In this document: piece by piece, positions 35,842 to 44,849 of the stretch
Layout: every line of letters begins with the position of its first letter
Position numbering within the stretch: position 1 is the first letter of the stretch
Assembly: GCF_022347765.1 (NCBI RefSeq)
Contig: NZ_JAKRFZ010000020.1
Coordinates: 1 to 64,000 of the forward strand
DNA from: Pseudoalteromonas sp. OOF1S-7
GTDB taxonomy: Bacteria; Pseudomonadota; Gammaproteobacteria; Enterobacterales; Alteromonadaceae
Direction: 5' to 3'
DNA length: 64,000 bases
Notes under the pieces: generated by a model
The model's input: only the letters and a program-made list of their open reading frames with translations
The model's database searches: none
Told to the model about the DNA's origin: nothing
Program-made: the position numbers and the translations under genes

Positions 35842-36467
35842 TCAATTCTCCTTGTAAGTGATAGCCCGGATAGGAAACAAAAACCCCACTTACCAAACAT
35901 TGATTATTCACGCTTATTGACAAGCAGGCACCTCAATTCTCACTCTAACACATATCAGTCAGTGTTGAACAAAAGTTGCGCGCATTCAAAGCTATCAGAG
36001 ATTAAAACTTCAACCAGTCTGATACAGCTAGACTGGATATGAAGGTATCCGTCATTTTTTCTTGGCGCCTTAGCTCACCGAAGCCAATTTGCGTCATGAG
36101 TTAGTAAATAGTTCTGTAGGTTCAGAAAACATAACCGTAAAGGGAAAGTCGAGAAAATAGCAAATTAAACCACGGCATAAAACATTGAAATTAATAATTA
36201 AATTTATTTCTAGAACCTAATTCAAGAAATAAAAATATCATTTTCGCATTGATTTTCCCATAAAGAAACCAGAGTTTCACCACTTCAGGGATAGATCTGG
36301 CGCATGTAAACCAATCACAATTAAAAACTCAAAATTACCAAACCAAAGAGTCGTATACAGTCTAGACACCTATAAAAATCCTTCATAAAGTAATCTTAAA
36401 AAGCAACATAAGCCATCATTTACTTTACCCAGGAATATTTCTTTATTTAAACCAGATAAATATCACT
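35842..36467. other. AT-rich intergenic region
   Basis: About 620 bp without a credible gene, RNA or repeat. Base composition turns strongly AT-rich here, marking the left border of the accessory segment that runs to 46.1 kb. Confidence 0.5.
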
Positions 36468-37565
36468 TCACTCGCTTTTTGGCTTACCAAATATAACAGA
36501 CAAATCTACAGAAATTGTCTTATTCTTATTCAAAGGCTGAATTCGATCAACACTCACAAAACCATTAAAAAGCTTATACTTTTCAACTTTACCTTTGCTT
36601 TCAACGCTATCTAGCAAAATAGCTCTTTCACTTTCCAAATCATTAATTTTATTCAACTGTTTTGAGTTAACTCCTGCGTAGTAGGAGATTATATCATCTT
36701 TTATTCTTATCTTTCTTTTGAAATCCTCAACCTGTTGCTTAATTGATTTGATAAAGTAACGTTGCTCTCTAGTGCAACCATGATCGCTATAGCACACATC
36801 AATATAAGGTAACTGTATATATTGATAAAATATTCTTTCTATATTTTCAAATAAGTCAGGCTCTTTACGACAGGAAACCAAAAGCTTTGTTGACTCACCA
36901 TCAATTTCGGTCCGCACATCTGCATCAAGGCTTAGATTGGAGAGTAATTCACCAAACCATTGTAAATACTGTGTACATAACACATTATAGCCTTTGGGAA
37001 ATTTAAACGTACTAACAAAGATGTCTTCAATGCTTTTATCGACATAATTAAGACAAATATAGCTGTCAATGTCTTTAATCGAATTGAGGTTACAGCGTAA
37101 ACAGTCAAAAATATTATTGTAAACACTGGAAGGTTCACCTCCTAAAGATATATTGAGTTGTTTATGAAAAATTCGATGTTCAATGTAAAAATTTTCACCT
37201 AACCCTAACCCATCAATTTCATCTAAAAAATGACCAAAATTCCCAGTAGTGAGCCTATCTAAAGCATAGTTTATTTCATAATTAATTGACACTTCCCCCC
37301 CATTGATCTCGACCAGAACACTTCGTTCAAGACAATCCACCTCTTGAACAATTTCACCTTCATATACAAATGAATCTGGGAAAAATCTCAAAGGAAGATT
37401 AAATAAACACTCCAAATCCCGTGCACCTAACGCCTTTTCACCTTCTGAAAAAACTTTGAAATCATCACCTTTATTCGCAACACGACTATAAACGACTCTC
37501 CCATCCAAAATAATCGAATATTCATCACGATTCTCATCAAATTCTGAAACAATAAATTCCATCAT
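36468..37565 (-). CDS. hypothetical protein, 365 residues
   Basis: I do not recognise this protein. It is soluble, acidic and rich in beta-type sequence in the first 150 residues (EFIVSEFDENRDEYSIILDGRVVYSRV), with Cys residues in LFNLP/DCLRCNLNSIK and SDHGCTREQRYFIK, then a coiled-coil-like segment (about 270-325; KQQVEDFKRKIRIKD and KINDLESERAILL) and a short beta tail (about 328-362). The codon use and AT content differ from the core genes, which suggests recent acquisition. No neighbour within 400 bp gives a clue to its role. Confidence 0.7.
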   Translation of the reverse strand: MMEFIVSEFDENRDEYSIILDGRVVYSRVANKGDDFKVFSEGEKALGARDLECLFNLPLRFFPDSFVYEGEIVQEVDCLERSVLVEINGGEVSINYEINYALDRLTTGNFGHFLDEIDGLGLGENFYIEHRIFHKQLNISLGGEPSSVYNNIFDCLRCNLNSIKDIDSYICLNYVDKSIEDIFVSTFKFPKGYNVLCTQYLQWFGELLSNLSLDADVRTEIDGESTKLLVSCRKEPDLFENIERIFYQYIQLPYIDVCYSDHGCTREQRYFIKSIKQQVEDFKRKIRIKDDIISYYAGVNSKQLNKINDLESERAILLDSVESKGKVEKYKLFNGFVSVDRIQPLNKNKTISVDLSVIFGKPKSE

Positions 37566-37945
37566 TGCACTTAACCTTTTCTTTCATATCAAACTTAAAG
37601 CAAAAATTTAAAAACTAAATTCATAGTCAAGCTTCATCCCCAAGCCTAAAAACTTGGCAATTCCAATTAAATAAAAGAAAACTCCAAATACTACTTAAAT
37701 CAAACCGCCTCAGAAAAAACTTGTTAAATATAAAACAAAATATAATTACTGTTTTTATATCTTTTCCCGCCGAGTGGAACATAATTATCTAACTATTCTC
37801 GGAGTCACTTTAATTACCATGATGGATTAGCCTAAATAGAAAAAACGTCGTTAAAAACATGAAATTGTTAATACCCCACTAAAAGCCGAAATCTTTTCCG
37901 TCGGACAATCAACTCCTGAGCGTGCTCTGTCACCTTTATTCGATG
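37566..37945. other. AT-rich intergenic region
   Basis: About 380 bp of very AT-rich DNA; no convincing gene, attC site or hairpin was found. Confidence 0.45.
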
Positions 37946-38356
37946 CTATAAGGCTGCGGCACAGCTTTGATCATCGAATTCATATTCGTATACGGCGTGG
38001 ACGCTTTCCAGCAAGACTTTATTCTCACCTGACACTCTAAAGTCTATGTTATATTTTGCGAGTATTAGGAGCAGCGCTTCACAATTTTTGAGATTCTCTG
38101 GCTTTGGTAAAGCTTGCATGTCCATAATCGCCTGCACAGGACTGGCTGACTTACTCTTCTTTAACTTCATAGCAAGGCTCGGCCCTGGTGGCAGATCTGA
38201 TTTCTTTACCGGTGTTCCTGTAACTGTAATCTTCTGGTTCGCGTGTTGCTGTGTTACTGATTTCTCGGCGACAGGCTTATTTGAGCACGCAGCCAGGAAA
38301 AACGGGAGTATCACAATGGATAGGCTTTTAAGTCTGGCTCTAACTATAATATTCAT
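37946..38356 (-). CDS. small lipoprotein of unknown function
   Basis: The 136-residue product starts at MNIIVRARLKSLSIVILPFFLAAC, a lipoprotein signal with the Cys at residue 24. The rest is a basic, Lys- and Pro-rich linker (about 25-75) and a short domain (about 80-136) with two Cys (NCEALLLILAKYNIDFRV and DDQSCAAAL). The open frame extends 63 codons further upstream, but that part reads across another small gene. Family unknown. Confidence 0.6.
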   Translation of the reverse strand: MNIIVRARLKSLSIVILPFFLAACSNKPVAEKSVTQQHANQKITVTGTPVKKSDLPPGPSLAMKLKKSKSASPVQAIMDMQALPKPENLKNCEALLLILAKYNIDFRVSGENKVLLESVHAVYEYEFDDQSCAAAL

Positions 38357-38381
38357 CTTATTTATTCCGTTTTTAACAGGT

Positions 38382-38553
38382 TTACTGATTTCCGTCAGGC
38401 ATACTGTCACTTTCTCTCTCGTTATTAGTAATCCCGCAGGGGCTTCGGGCATTATCAAGCAAGATAAAAACCAACACAATGATCGCGCCAATGACCGGCA
38501 AAGTCCATACAATGATTGACAGAGAAAGTTTTGAAATAACTCCAAACCTTCAT
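38382..38553 (-). pseudogene. small membrane protein remnant (possible PLDc_N type), frameshifted
   Basis: A minus-strand frame ending at 38382 reads LSIIVWTLPVIGAIIVLVFI followed by a polar tail NNERESDSMPDGNQ, the look of a one-helix protein such as the PLDc_N group. No start is available in this frame. An ATG at 38553 in a neighbouring frame gives MKVWSYFKTF before the helix if one base is lost or gained near 38525-38535, so a frameshift is likely. Confidence 0.35.
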
Positions 38554-38557
38554 AAAT

Positions 38558-39031
38558 TTAGGCCAGCACTTGCCTCATTTTACGGCCACCAACGGCTATC
38601 AAGCCGTTTTTTTGGTAAAACTTTAAAGTTCGCTCAAACTCAGGTAGAGGTGGCGTACACAATTCGATGCATGACCACTCATGCTCTTTCCCGTATCTGT
38701 TAACTTGTTCGAGTAACTTTGCGCCTAACCCGGCTTTTCTGAATTCAGGCACAACATAAAACTCCTGGATAACACCAATTTTACCACCCGCATATAAGGC
38801 ATACGTTTCTGTTATCGTGGCAATTGCAACCGGATGGTGCTCATGCATGCCAATTATTGCTGAATACTTACCATCAATAATTAGCTTTCTACATCTTTGG
38901 CTGGTTTCCCTGAGATCAATGTTAAAATGTTGAGCCTTTGTCTTTTCACAAATTTCAGTGGTAAGCGCCACGACCAAAGTGCTTATTATTGCTGAGTCTT
39001 CTGGTTTTGCTTCTCTAAACTCGAATTCCAT
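38558..39031 (-). CDS. GNAT-family N-acetyltransferase
   Basis: The 157-residue protein has the acetyl-CoA binding motif RKAGLGAKLLEQVNRYGKEHEW (Q/R-x-x-G-x-G/A pattern) near residue 98, preceded by the strand GVIQEFYVVPEF and followed by CIELCTPP. It should transfer an acetyl group to a small molecule or protein; the acceptor is unknown. This type is a common cargo of integron cassettes, and attC-like sites lie to its right. Confidence 0.88.
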   Translation of the reverse strand: MEFEFREAKPEDSAIISTLVVALTTEICEKTKAQHFNIDLRETSQRCRKLIIDGKYSAIIGMHEHHPVAIATITETYALYAGGKIGVIQEFYVVPEFRKAGLGAKLLEQVNRYGKEHEWSCIELCTPPLPEFERTLKFYQKNGLIAVGGRKMRQVLA

Positions 39032-39101
39032 AATTAAACTCGATTATTCCTGGCGTCGCACATCCATGACGCAGCTCTGCCGCGCCCGTCGCATGCATTT
39101 G

Positions 39102-39512
39102 CTATATATTTACAGATATTACCCCTGCAACAAACAAAATTGTTGCAATGAGCACTCCATTAAAGGGCGTTTTAAACCAATACTTTTTAGCAAGTATTAA
39201 ATAGGACAACCCCACAACTACAGGTAGATACAAAAACCAGATTGAGTGTTGGATCACCTCAAAATGAAAAACAGTAAGGGGAATATAAATTCCTGCGAAT
39301 ATCATCGCTCCCAGGCTGTGGCTCGCATTGAACCCGACCCACGCATTCCATATCGTGGTTTGTCTCGTAAGTAGTGGTGATGTGCTTTTCATCGATTCTT
39401 TAACAGAGGGATCAACCGTATCGAACCTGTTGGTGAAGAACGTGAACAACAAATGAATCGTGCCTAAAACTCCAAATATCAGGGCGCCGGAAACAATAAA
39501 AACCTTTGCCAT
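39102..39512 (-). CDS. small membrane protein (LIC_13387-like)
   Basis: The 136-residue protein has four membrane helices (about 5-25, 55-78, 85-105, 113-134), with GTIHLLFTFF and WNAWVGFNASHSLGAMIFAGIYI resembling the LIC_13387-type hypothetical proteins. Its start is preceded by AAGGAGTAACTGCTA and, further upstream, by an attC-like site, which places it as a cassette. Function unknown. Confidence 0.7.
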   Translation of the reverse strand: MAKVFIVSGALIFGVLGTIHLLFTFFTNRFDTVDPSVKESMKSTSPLLTRQTTIWNAWVGFNASHSLGAMIFAGIYIPLTVFHFEVIQHSIWFLYLPVVVGLSYLILAKKYWFKTPFNGVLIATILFVAGVISVNI

Positions 39513-39530
39513 TAGCAGTTACTCCTTAAA

Positions 39531-39624
39531 CATATAATGCCTTATAAGGCGTGAAATGTTTGGCTAAAACTAACCACTAAAGGAGCAAAAGCCAAACAGT
39601 ATGAAAACGTGCTTTAGCTTATAT
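39531..39624 (-). repeat. attC-like recombination site
   Basis: On the minus strand it begins ATATAAGCTAAAGCACG, contains the inverted arms GTTTGGCT and AGCCAAAC, and ends CACGCC-ttata-AGGCATTATATG, close to the R' pattern. It lies 19 bp upstream of the LIC_13387-like gene. Confidence 0.6.
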
Positions 39625-39951
39625 GAATACGTAAATAAATCAAAGTATTAACATTGGCGAGACACAAGTTTGCTAACCGCTCATTACTTTCAGTCCGTTC
39701 AATTGAAACACTTTTCCGGCACAATCGTTTAATGCGCTACAACCGGCAAGCTTGGCATATACTGTTGCGGTGCAATCAAGCCCGCTCGGTCAAAACCAGT
39801 AATCTTGCAGCTTATAAGCGCTTTGCTGCGAGAAATTGTGACTGTTAAAGGTGATAATGGCCGAGTCAAAGTGACGCTAAACCTACCTGGTGATACTCAC
39901 CAGGTCAGAACTGTTTTTGTTGAATTCAAATATGGTCTCTTATCAATCAAT
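39625..39951. other. unexplained segment between attC and DUF4365 gene
   Basis: Cassette genes usually end close to their attC, but here 327 bp lie between. The plus strand encodes a protein-like stretch REIVTVKGDNGRVKV then TLNLPGDTHQVRTVF (about 39826-39920) without a good start. A perfect hairpin CCTGGTGA-tac-TCACCAGG sits at 39886-39904. This may be a decayed extra cassette or a transposon remnant. Confidence 0.35.
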
Positions 39952-40797
39952 TCAATATTCGGGGTATTTTTCTTCAAATATACTGTATAAGGTCCGGTTT
40001 GTACCTGAGACCATCCATTGCTTTCGGATCTCAAAACCATAATCGACATCAATATCTTTAACGACACCGATAAAACAAGATATATACATTTTCACAACAT
40101 TAAATTTATATTTAGTGTTAGCATATTGAGTTGAAAGGTTTTTAACTTCCGTTCCATATGCATATTCAATAGCATCGAATTTACCAAAGAAGCTGTCAAA
40201 GCGTGAGATGTAATCTTCTAAATCACAAAGATCTATTTGCAGAGATACAGGATCTGCTTCAATCTCACCATCGACAAGAAACTTGCTACTTAACGTGTCA
40301 CACTCGATATTAAAGTTGATACACATTGCATCTAGCACTGAAGCTTGCTTCATGTATATCAGACTCTTAAACTTGGCTTTGTCAGTGACATCAATCTCAT
40401 TGTCAGGTGAAAAGGAAATTTGTACTTTCCCACTCGCGTTAGACTTTGCTTTATCAATATAACCAGAAATACTTCCGTCGTTGATTAACTTCCAATATAT
40501 TTTGGGTTCTTCATCTAAAGTAATTGACACCAGAATGACAGGATCTTCAATCGAAGCCCAATACTCAAGGTTATTAAGTTTAACCTGAACATTGGGCTCA
40601 TTACCCTGGCTGGTTTTCACCTGAGCACCGATAAACATCCCCAGTGAATGATTTTTTTCGTCAAAGAGTTCAATTTGAGCATCAATTCCTACATCAATGT
40701 CCAAAAGTCTACAGGGCCATCCAAAGAAATTACAAATCCAGTATGAGAAATAAAATTCACCAGCTTTGCCATGGGATGCTTTAATATCAAACTTCAT
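39952..40797 (-). CDS. DUF4365 protein, probable PD-(D/E)XK nuclease-like
   Basis: The 281-residue protein opens with the DUF4365 pattern: GKAGEFYFSYWICNFFGW, DIDVGIDAQIELFDE and GAQVKTSQG. The Glu, Asp and Q-x-K residues in this order match the active site of PD-(D/E)XK nucleases. The remaining 150 residues are a less conserved alpha/beta region. Such proteins are often found in defence islands and cassettes. The target is unknown. Confidence 0.78.
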   Translation of the reverse strand: MKFDIKASHGKAGEFYFSYWICNFFGWPCRLLDIDVGIDAQIELFDEKNHSLGMFIGAQVKTSQGNEPNVQVKLNNLEYWASIEDPVILVSITLDEEPKIYWKLINDGSISGYIDKAKSNASGKVQISFSPDNEIDVTDKAKFKSLIYMKQASVLDAMCINFNIECDTLSSKFLVDGEIEADPVSLQIDLCDLEDYISRFDSFFGKFDAIEYAYGTEVKNLSTQYANTKYKFNVVKMYISCFIGVVKDIDVDYGFEIRKQWMVSGTNRTLYSIFEEKYPEY

Positions 40798-40917
40798 TAT
40801 TATCCTACTTCATATATTGTCAGCGTGTTGGGGTTGACCTGCACAAACCGATTAACCTAAGCAAATAATAAGATCATGGGTAATCGCGACATTCTACACA
40901 ATGTGCTTTAAGTTTGG

Positions 40918-41334
40918 TCACACCTTATGTGCAAAGTAAGCCATGATCTCTTCTGTGGTCATTTCCTTTGTCTCGTTGGCAAAACAATAGTAGGGCGGGC
41001 GCATATCACTAAAATACTGCATATCCATCTCCAACCCGGCCAGATTTGGAAATAAACCCACCGGCATATTGTACTCACCTGTTTCTTTGAACTTAAAAAA
41101 TAGGTGTGTACCACACTCAATACAGAAACCACGTGAAGCCCAGGAAGACGACTCGTACATTTTGACCTTATCTTCCCCCTCCAGTGTCACGTCAGTACCA
41201 CATTTCAAAGCAAAGAAAGGCGCACCACCCCAGGTTCGACAAGACTGACAGTGGCAAACCGTAAACTTAGGATTAATGTTTTGTGCCGTAATTTTCACGG
41301 CACCACACAGGCAATTAGCCTCTGAGCAGGACAT
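40918..41334 (-). CDS. GFA-family (glutathione-dependent formaldehyde-activating type) protein
   Basis: The 138-residue protein carries the zinc-binding Cys pattern of the Gfa fold: CLCGAVKI near the start, CHCQSCRTWGGAPF near residue 28, and CIECGTHLFFKF near residue 77. Most members are not proven to act on formaldehyde. AAGGAGTTATTCC precedes the ATG, directly after an attC site, so it is a cassette gene. Confidence 0.9.
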   Translation of the reverse strand: MSCSEANCLCGAVKITAQNINPKFTVCHCQSCRTWGGAPFFALKCGTDVTLEGEDKVKMYESSSWASRGFCIECGTHLFFKFKETGEYNMPVGLFPNLAGLEMDMQYFSDMRPPYYCFANETKEMTTEEIMAYFAHKV

Positions 41335-41358
41335 GGAATAACTCCTTTTTTAAATACA

Positions 41359-41458
41359 TATAACGCCGAATACAAACAGCGGAAAATAACAGGACAAAAT
41401 TAACAAAAATGAGCACCAGCTATATATTTTTCCTCAATGCCATAATTGCTTGTTAGGT
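41359..41458 (-). repeat. attC recombination site
   Basis: Starting right at the stop of the GNAT gene, the minus strand reads CCTAACAAGCAATTATGGC and ends CGGCGTTATATG, with the classic R'' (CTAACAA) and R' (GGCGTTAT) ends 75-100 bp apart. One of the best attC sites here. Confidence 0.85.
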
Positions 41459-41935
41459 TTAGAGTTTTCGCCACATCAATTGCGCATCAGTACCATAACT
41501 TTTGCACACGCTTTCTGACAACGGTTTAAAACCTTGCCTTTGCCAAAACAAACTTGAATTCTGGACTGAAACCAATCTTATTTCTCTGAAACCCGAACCA
41601 GTTGCAGCCTCAATCAGATGCTTCATCAGCATTGAGCCGATGCCTTGACCAAATGAGGAGCTGGAAACTGCCAAGTCATGAAGAAACAAGATGTCCCCTT
41701 CAGTATCTGCAGGTAAGGCGTTAAACAGCTTCGGGGGCTGCTCTTTATTCCAGGAGTGTGCTAATAAATAACCCTTTAGCTCTTGCCTGTCTCGATAGAT
41801 AAAACAACAATTGGGGGTTCGATTCCATTTATCCTTTAACACGTCAACACTTTCAGGTTCAACAAGCAGATAGACCTCTGCTTGTAGTGCCAGTATGTCA
41901 GGCCACGCTGATTCCCTGATTATTTCTATCGACAT
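41459..41935 (-). CDS. GNAT-family N-acetyltransferase
   Basis: The 158-residue protein has the acetyl-CoA loop SFGQGIGSMLMKHLIEAA near residue 97, preceded by LFLHDLAVSS and followed by LVSVQNSSLFWQRQGF, all typical of GNAT enzymes. The ATG at 41935 is preferred to a TTG two codons upstream. An attC follows its stop directly. The acceptor is unknown. Confidence 0.9.
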   Translation of the reverse strand: MSIEIIRESAWPDILALQAEVYLLVEPESVDVLKDKWNRTPNCCFIYRDRQELKGYLLAHSWNKEQPPKLFNALPADTEGDILFLHDLAVSSSSFGQGIGSMLMKHLIEAATGSGFREIRLVSVQNSSLFWQRQGFKPLSESVCKSYGTDAQLMWRKL

Positions 41936-41958
41936 ACTCAACTCTAAAATACTCTTGG

Positions 41959-42055
41959 TCTAATGCCTTAGCATGGGGAAAATATAGCTTTCTAGAATAA
42001 GCAACAAAGGAGCGAAACCTAACTGTACCTTTCCTTATTTAACACCTTGCTAGAT
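41959..42055 (-). repeat. attC-like recombination site (degenerate)
   Basis: The minus strand begins CTAGCAAGGTG just after the FRG gene stop and ends CTAAGGCATTAGACC. The two ends correspond to R'' and R' with changed bases. Confidence 0.6.
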
Positions 42056-42838
42056 TTAATATTTAGCTGTTATCAAATGCTTATTACAATATTCAGATGC
42101 ACCCGTTAAATCTGGAAACAAAGTAGAGTGATTGATGTTCATCCTATTTAAATATCTCAAACAATCTTGAACACCTTCTGATGGTATATTTATTTTTAAT
42201 AGCTCTAACACATTTTTTTGTCCGGGGTGTGACTTTATCCACGTTTCTAGATCAATGTTGTTAGGACCTCTAGTAAATAGACCTCTTTGGTTAACTAAGC
42301 GACTATTTTCATCTGATAACGGTCTAACTATTTTTACAGTTGGCTTTTTATTGTTAACCAGCTTCACGTCATTTTCTCGTATGTATTGATTGTTTTTATT
42401 GATAATCCCTTGTGACAATGAAAAAACTGAAAAGAGTTCATGGTTCTCCTTATGAGCAACAGAGGCAGCAAAGTATAATGCTACAAAAGGAGACTCAGTC
42501 CAATCTAACAAAGGTGTTGCTAAACCATGGTGTTGTCCTAATGCCCACCAGTCATTATCAGTTTTTAAGTCTGGCGGGTTTGCTCCTCGTCTTCCTCGAG
42601 TTTCATATTTAAAGTTTTTAAGGTGTTTTTTTCTTTTTGACGAAGTTGGACTTTTAACAATACGATCTAGTGTGGGTTCAAGCTTCCATTCACTGCTACC
42701 GTGCCCTCTATAAACATAGCTTGTATAATCCAACATTTCTTGGTTTATATAATCAGAGAAATATTTCCAAGAGCTTAAATTAATTTCTATAAACCCTTTA
42801 TCAAAATTCTCTTCGATCCATCTTGGTTTTCTAGCCAT
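42056..42838 (-). CDS. FRG-domain protein
   Basis: The 260-residue protein has the FRG domain with YVYRGHGSSEWKLEPTLDR near residue 40, where the domain is named after its F/Y-R-G motif, and WWALGQHHGLATPLLDWTESPFVALYFA near 95. The domain often occurs in proteins from defence islands and mobile DNA; its biochemical activity is not firmly established. The C-terminal third has no recognised feature. It is a cassette gene with an attC after its stop; the upstream attC is broken by an insertion sequence. Confidence 0.85.
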   Translation of the reverse strand: MARKPRWIEENFDKGFIEINLSSWKYFSDYINQEMLDYTSYVYRGHGSSEWKLEPTLDRIVKSPTSSKRKKHLKNFKYETRGRRGANPPDLKTDNDWWALGQHHGLATPLLDWTESPFVALYFAASVAHKENHELFSVFSLSQGIINKNNQYIRENDVKLVNNKKPTVKIVRPLSDENSRLVNQRGLFTRGPNNIDLETWIKSHPGQKNVLELLKINIPSEGVQDCLRYLNRMNINHSTLFPDLTGASEYCNKHLITAKY

Positions 42839-42857
42839 CAATTACTCCAAACTTCAA

Positions 42858-42873
42858 ATTAAACCTAATGCCC
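42858..42873 (-). repeat. right-hand (R') end of an attC, cut by the IS
   Basis: The minus strand reads GGGCATTAGGTTTA just before the FRG gene, an R'-type end without its partner arm. The partner lies beyond the insertion sequence at about 44200-44275. Confidence 0.45.
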
Positions 42874-42881
42874 TACACTGA

Positions 42882-44192
42882 GGGATCCCCTGGCAATTAT
42901 ATTTTAAATCAATATGATGGACACACTCGGCATTGTTTTATCTAATCTATTTCGCCAAAGACCAAATAGATAACAATACCATGCGTGATATCACCATCCT
43001 ACACGATATGCTCAGAAAAAACTGCCCCCAAATTCATGCCCGGCGCCTGGATTCATTAATGCCAGCAACTGAGACTTTGCTCGATAGCAAGCAGCTCTCA
43101 TTTACAGAGCTGGGCCGAAATACGAAAGGCCCTGTCGCTGCCAAGTACAACAATAAACATATGAACCGACTGCTTGGCAACACCGCTATGCATAACGATC
43201 GACTTGCTATTTACCGCTTCCATGCGCGCCTGATATGTGGCGCTAATCCCATGCCTATCTTGCTGGTCGACTGGGCCGATGTGCGAGAACAACTGCGGCT
43301 GATGACGTTGCGTGCTTCCGTCAGCATTCAAGGGCGCTGAATGATCGTGTATGAACGCACTTTCACCTTTGCTCAATACAATTCGCCTAAGTCCCATCAA
43401 TTGTTCCTTGATGAACTCGCCAGTATCCTGCCTGATAAATGTATTCCACTCATCGTGACCGATGCCGGCTATCGAAATACCTGGTTTCGACAGGTCGATA
43501 AAAAAGGTTGGTTCTGGCTCGGGCGGGTGCGTGGTAAAGTCACTTATCAGAATGATAACAGCGAAGATTGGCATTTAAATCAGGCACTTTATCCATCAGC
43601 AACTCCTCGTGGACGTTATATTGGAGAAGTAAAGCTTGGGCGAAAAAGCCCAATTAGCTGCCATCTTCATTTATATAAAGCCAAACAACAAGGCCGTACT
43701 GACAGGCGCTCTTCAAAGGCTGGCAGGCATCATACCGCACAAAAAAGTTATCGGACTGGCAGTAAGGAGCCTTGGCTATTAGCCACTAACCTGCCCGCAG
43801 AATTGTTCAAACCCAAACGTGTCGTCTCACTTTACGCCAAACGCATGCAAATCGAAGAAAGCTTTCGAGATCTGAAAAGCCTCCAATACGGTATGGGCCT
43901 GAGACGTAGTAAAAGCCGATACCCCAGCCGGCTCGATATACTGCTATTACTCACCTTGCTAGCGACGATTACTCTCTGGTGGACCGGCCTGTATGCTCAG
44001 CACTCAAATTGGCAACGAAAGTTCCAGGCAAATACAATCAGAGATCGTGCTGCGCTGTCGACTGTCAAGCTTGGTAAAGAGGTTAGGCGACGAAGCGATC
44101 ATGTTATGATCAGGAAGCAGTTACACTGGGCTATACGTGAATACGTGCGCTTGATACATCAACTAGGGAGGCCTGAATTATGAGGGGTTCCC
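42882..44192 (+). mobile_element. IS4-type insertion sequence
   Basis: The element is bounded by imperfect inverted repeats: GGGATCCCCTGGCAATTA on the left and, read inward from the right, GGGAACCCCTCATAATTC. It contains one transposase gene that is interrupted by a stop codon. No target-site duplication is evident. It has inserted into an attC site of the cassette array. Confidence 0.8.
42981..44183 (+). pseudogene. IS4-family transposase, in-frame stop
   Basis: The frame runs from MRDITILHDMLRK to a TGA at 43338-43340, then goes on in the same frame with MIVYERTFTFAQYNSPKSHQ to 44183, so a single nonsense codon splits an otherwise complete transposase of about 400 residues. The catalytic residues are present: Asp in PILLVDWADVRE, Asp in LIVTDAGYRNTWF, and Glu in the YAKRMQIEESFRDLKS block, the Y-x2-R-x3-E-x6-K signature. 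A restart at 43341 would lack the first Asp, so it should be inactive unless the stop is read through. Confidence 0.85.
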
Positions 44193-44199
44193 CCAGCAG

Positions 44200-44275
44200 C
44201 TCAACTAAACGGAAAAACTTGTTGAGCTATAATCGCGAAGTGATGGCCCAATGAGTTTTTTCCGCTTTGAGTTGT
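44200..44275 (-). repeat. left part of the attC split by the IS
   Basis: The minus strand contains inverted arms CTCAAAGCGGAAAAAACT and AGTTTTTCCGTTTAGTTGAG, the kind of imperfect palindrome found in the middle of attC sites, ending at the IS boundary. With the R' end at 42858-42873 it would restore one attC. Confidence 0.45.
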
Positions 44276-44709
44276 TTTGTTGTGTTTCATTCATGTAAAA
44301 CTTTAACTTTTTCACAACGTTGCCACCCTTGACCTGTAGGGTTATTTTCCCTACAGCCACCGACCTGTGCATGCTATCCTTTTCCTGACCACCCACAATT
44401 TGGGTTTTTCCAGTCTCCAAATTTGATTGCGGAAGTTTCTAGCTTTTTATCCACATTTTCTGGTGAATCCGGACCGTGCAACCATTCGATGTCTTTACTT
44501 ATTTGACTTCTTCCTTTTTTGTCGACATCGTGAGCTACTTTACACATAACTGGAGTTCCTTGACAAAGGTCATTTTCATTACATTCAACTAATAATTTAG
44601 GTTTATAACGTAACAAATCATAAATATATCCACCAATAATTGAAGCGATTACACCCCATATAAGAATGCCAATCAGGTGTGATCTAAAAAAAGTTGAATC
44701 AATCTTCAT
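44205..44709 (-). pseudogene. small membrane-anchored protein, probable frameshift
   Basis: From ATG at 44709 the frame gives an N-terminal helix (LIGILIWGVIASIIGGYIYDLL) and an outside domain with two Cys (VECNENDLCQGTPVMCKV), ending at 44374. A neighbouring frame carries on from about 44435 with LPQSNLETGKTQIVGGQEKD and a further 35 residues with beta-strand pattern, up to the attC. The overlap and the better-looking tail suggest that one base was lost or gained near 44435. If not, the gene is simply the 111-residue form at 44374-44709. Function unknown. Confidence 0.5.
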
Positions 44710-44731
44710 TACTCAAATTTCCCAATGCAAC

Positions 44732-44849
44732 ATAACACCTTGCTCACCGGCACATACTGCGGAGAGCGTTTTTGTGTAAAATGGAGCGCAGCGACAACAC
44801 AAAAACGAGCGTAGCAGTATGTGTCCGCGTGCAGCAATTTGCTAGGTGC
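44732..44849 (-). repeat. attC recombination site
   Basis: The minus strand starts GCACCTAGCAAATTGC at the stop of the GIY-YIG gene and ends GAGCAAGGTGTTATG. Long complementary arms GACACATACTGC/GCAGTATGTGCC and GTTTTTGTGT/ACACAAAAAC form the expected cruciform. A textbook long attC. Confidence 0.9.

Noticed and set aside
40798..40917. Spacer between DUF4365 and GFA genes as another attC
   Set aside because: It has weak inverted arms (CGATTACCC/GGTTAATCG) but the R'' and R' ends are not convincing, so it was not listed as a feature.
42870..44205. Target-site duplication of the IS4-type element
   Set aside because: The 9-12 bp on both sides do not match, so none is claimed.
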